Assembly: GCA_947561585.1 (NCBI GenBank)
Contig: CANNZV010000257.1
Coordinates: 248,001 to 312,000, forward strand
Origin: Caprella mutica
Lineage: Eukaryota; Arthropoda; Malacostraca; Amphipoda; Caprellidae
Reading direction: 5' to 3'
DNA: 64,000 nucleotides
Every line of letters begins with the position of its first letter. Position 1 is the stretch's first letter. Shown here piece after piece: positions 60,626 through 64,000 of the stretch. The notes below the pieces were generated by a model. That model was not told the DNA's origin, ran no database searches, and saw only the letters and a list, made by a program, of their open reading frames with translations. Position numbers and translations under genes: made by a program.

Positions 60626-60818
60626 GGTAAGTACAGAGTAATCGGATGGTTGTACTTTTTCGATACAAAAATATATAATAATAATTATTGAACTATTAAT
60701 TTAATACCTGTGGAGTGTGGATATTATAGATTTATATAAAAGTTTTAAAAATTATTATAAATACTTTTCTCTTATTTGATCGAAAATGTGTAACCGTCCG
60801 ATAAGTCAGAATTTACCC
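60626..60818. mobile_element. GGGTAAG-family MITE, longer form
   Basis: Left end GGTAAGTACAGAGTAATCGG, right end ATCGAAAATGTG...CAGAATTTACCC, then TA. An imperfect palindrome overall. Confidence 0.75.
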
Positions 60819-61735
60819 TAAGTATCGATATCTTATTGAATGATTTTAATATTCTATTTTTTTTTCTTAAATTTAATTATATTATTTTCCTTCACAAAAT
60901 ATATAAATAAACAACTATCTAATGTAGCACACTTGCCTTTTATTTCATTGTATAAGAAGTATTTGAAGTCGTCTCATCATATACATATGATTCACTACAC
61001 TACATATTTTCATTCAAGAACTTAGCTCTTTTCATTTGCAACAACCCAAAATAAGACTGTGTTTTGTAAGAATGTTGTGACAATTTTTGGAAAAATTCTG
61101 GCTGGATTACCTTGCCCTGATCGCACTCACTTTTTTTTGATCGGTTGCTGTCAAATTTCGGATCCTCCCTATTCAATTGTTTCACTACAAACTATTTCAA
61201 GGAAAAGAAGAGTCTTATTCATAGTGAAAAGAGAGACGATTTTACGACAGCGGTATGACGAAGCGGAACTCTGATAGAAACAAGATAGAAAAGTTCAGTG
61301 GGACGAAGGAATATTAGTGTTAAAGGATAGACTAATTTGTTGATACACGAATGTGATTGTGAAACAGGAATAGTGACTTCGAAAAAATGATTTAACCTGG
61401 CCTTTGCTGAGGATGTCATAATTCACTAGGCTACATTTATTTGTCATTGTCTTGTTTTGCTTCATACTGGTTATAAAATATTTAATAATCACTTTTATAT
61501 GCTGAAAAATTAACAAGATACATTAACTTATTAGGTATGCTATGCCTTCATACCAAATTTAAACTCTTCTGCTCATAAACAAATACGCACATACGAACAC
61601 ACAAATGTGACCCTGCGATATTAGTTTACATACTTTATATACAATACAACAAGGTTATATACACTGTAATTTATGAGCCTTGCTATACAGCAGGTTAAAC
61701 AATTTTTAAATTTAATCCGTACACTGACTGCATTA

Positions 61736-62270
61736 AAGGGATAGTAAAGTCAAAATCAAACAATCGCCAAATTGGTTTTAAATCAATTCAGAATATTTAA
61801 TTATGTAATATTTGATTGCTCGTTTATTTTTAAAATGTTCATATAAAAAGTATATAATAAAATTAGCGACACCTAGCGGAAGCATTTGCTCTCATTAGTA
61901 TGTACGTGGGTTTGTTTGTTGTTTTCATATCAATTTTGTATGCACTAATAAAGCTTTGTTTGCGTCAAAATGGTGAAAAGATTATGTGAATTGGTAGACA
62001 AGAAGGTATAGTTTCAAAAATAAAGCCATCTCTTCACTTGAGCTAAAATCTAGATAAAAACTTATCTCAGTTGTTTGTTTACAAGATGGCGCCACTGATT
62101 GTGGCGCCATCTACCGTTATCATTTCTTAAGAAATTGATTATATATAAAATGATATATTTGAATTATTAGATTCTATTGAACATTGCAATTTTACACGAA
62201 TACTTTATTCTTACAAAACATTCGTTTGATATTAAAATTATTTTAACAAAAAATGACTGTACTGCCCCTT
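61736..62270. mobile_element. TA-flanked MITE, 535 bp, AAGGGAYAGTAMAGTCA ends
   Basis: Left end AAGGGATAGTAAAGTCAAAA, right end inverse TTTTTGACTGTACTGCCCCTT (imperfect), with TA on both sides. The interior holds GATGGCGCCACTGATTGTGG and GCGCCATCTACCG near the right. No transposase frame. Confidence 0.7.
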
Positions 62271-62998
62271 TAGCAAACATGGGCAAATCCTTATATACAA
62301 ATAACTATTCAATCCGATATACAGTACATAGAGTATGTAAAGTAATATTGCAGTGTCACACCTGTGCGTACGTATGTTCTTTGTTTATGCGCAGAAGAGT
62401 CTACAACTCGTATCAAGACATTTACCATACCTCCTAAGTAAATATATATTGAGGATAATCAACGTAATGCTGAACTAGTCAGTTTAGTCAAATAAAAAGA
62501 AGTTGAATCATTCGATTCTAAAAAAATTGTAAAAACATACCTCGTTTCTATGAAAAAATAGTTAACCCCCAGGCCACCGAATCGTCTTTCACAACAAAAC
62601 TGTATTCATCTTAATATGAACCTGCGCAATACTCTACCTTGTAGTTAATATACCTTCAAAATTACGATGATGTTTCCATCAATTGTCAATATAAAAATTG
62701 CATCCTTATCTTCCCATATGTTTTCTTTACACTCTTGTTGTTGGCCTGTCCCGAAGAGAAGGGAATACTATGTGGATTGTGGATATATTGCATGTGTTTA
62801 TATTTGTCCCACATAGCTGTCCCCTTGTACTTCCCTATCTTGAAATACCCATTATCAAGGTCAAAAAGTCTTAAAAGTTAAAATACCATCTATATCAATT
62901 TAATATTATAATCAATGTTCAGCATAGAAAGTTCGCCTCTAACGGAAAAGGCTAATTTTTCATCTATCAGTCGAGGTGTAGAGTAGGCTGTGGTTTAA

Positions 62999-63357
62999 TC
63001 TTCGATAAATTGCCCTATTTCTAAATCAAATCTATGTAAACACTGATTAAAAGTTTTCCCGGCACCTAAACTAAATACAAGGAACCTATTGTTTCAATGA
63101 ATAAATAAAGATATTTGAATAATTTCCTCTTCAAAAGGTCACTAACTTAATATAAAACAATACATATTACTCTTTATACTTTTTTAATAATTTCTACAAA
63201 CTAAACTTTCGAAAGTGTATAAAAAATAACTAAAAATGTTAGTTTATATATACTTTATTAACTATTAGCATATATAAACTAATAAAAAAAATTATCACTA
63301 AGCTTTCTCTTTACGAAATTTGAAGTTTGTAACTTCTGAGAGTCAATCAACGGTAAA
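62999..63357. repeat. Interspersed repeat, copy 2, leading into the terminal minisatellite
   Basis: Same repeat as 30286-30650. Its last bases, CAATCAACGGTAAAGTAACC, are where the 25-bp array begins; in copy 1 the same position reads CAATCAACGGGAAAGTGACT and is not amplified. Confidence 0.8.
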
Positions 63358-64000
63358 GTAACCAGAGGTAAAGTAACCAAAAGTAACCAGAGGTAAAGTA
63401 ACCAGAAGTAACCAGAGGTAAAGTAACCAAAAGTAACCAGAGGTAAAGTAACCAAAAGTAACCAGAGGTAGGGTAACCAAAAGTAACCAGAGGTAAAGTA
63501 ACCAAAAGTAACCAGAGGTAAAGTAACCAAAAGTAACCAGAGGTAAAGTAACCAAAAGTAACCAGAGGTAAGGTAACCAAAAGTAACCAGAGGTAAGGTA
63601 ACCAAAGTAACCAGAGGTAAAGTAACCAAAAGTAACCAGAGGTAAAGTAACCAAAAGTAACCAGAGGTAAGGTAACCAAAAGTAACCAGAGGTAAAGTAA
63701 CCAAAAGTAACCAGAGGTAAAGTAACCAAAAGTAACCAGAGGTAAGGTAACCAAAAGTAACCAGAGGTAAAGTAACCAAAAGTAACCAGAGGTAAAGTAA
63801 CCAAAAGTAACCAGAGGTAAAGTAACCAAAAGTAACCAGAGGTAAAGTAACCAAAAGTAACCAGAGGTAAAGTAACCAAAAGTAACCAGAGGTAAAGTAA
63901 CCAAAAGTAACCAGAGGTAAAGTAACCAAAAGTAACCAGAGGTAAGGTAACCAAAAGTAACCAGAGGTAAGGTAACCAAAAGTAACCAGAGGTAAAGTAA
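63350..64000. repeat. Minisatellite, 25-bp unit, about 26 copies, runs off the window
   Basis: Unit GGTAAAGTAACCAAAAGTAA plus CCAGA, with AGGTAAGG variants; it continues past the end. It starts directly at the end of an interspersed repeat (62999-63357). The three ~200-codon minus ORFs over it are artefacts of a stop-free unit. Confidence 0.95.

Noticed and set aside
63279..63979. Three ~200-codon minus ORFs (LPLVTFGYFTSGYFW repeats)
   Set aside because: 25-bp tandem array read in three frames.

Overview
This window looks like nuclear DNA of an invertebrate animal. It is very AT-rich, it carries one long multi-exon gene with GT-AG introns, and it is full of minisatellites and short non-autonomous DNA transposons. 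No rRNA, convincing tRNA, CRISPR array or prokaryote-style operon is visible. The protein (LCCL, Tie-like EGF, fibronectin III and tandem phosphatase domains) is metazoan. I cannot name the phylum from sequence alone.

The one gene I can support is on the minus strand, from the ATG at 53040-53038 to the TAG at 32439-32437. I rebuilt 37 coding exons by hand. All 36 introns are GT...AG and every junction keeps phase. The exons sum to 5556 nt, giving 1851 residues plus a stop. Order in the protein: signal peptide, LCCL domain (residues ~45-132), two Ig-like segments (~133-310), three Tie-like EGF repeats (~311-451), six fibronectin III-like segments (~452-1080), a juxtamembrane FN3-like region with a furin-type site after R1143, a transmembrane helix (~1221-1243), phosphatase D1 (~1285-1570) and phosphatase D2 (~1600-1845). 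D1 has Gly (1506) where the catalytic Cys belongs, WPE instead of WPD, and a changed pTyr loop and Q-loop. D2 keeps a Cys (1782) but has Ala (1788) where the invariant Arg belongs, and no WPD. The receptor therefore reads as a double pseudophosphatase with a Tie-like ectodomain. This is the most striking thing in the window.

The rest (about 1-32.2 kb and 53.1-64 kb, plus the introns) is non-coding as far as I can see. It holds ten minisatellite arrays (units of 15 to 45 bp, roughly 6 kb in total) and a MITE family with GGGTAAG ends and TA target duplications (two copies of exactly 144 bp). There is also a 1185-bp mariner-like element with ~215-bp terminal inverted repeats, and several other TA-flanked MITEs, one inserted at intron position +8 of the receptor gene. 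A three-copy SINE-like repeat is present. Several fold-back-like elements have inverted termini built from short ~15-bp direct repeats. Two arrays (59.9 and 63.4 kb) appear to have grown out of the ends of interspersed elements. Long apparent ORFs over the arrays are artefacts of repeat units that lack stops.
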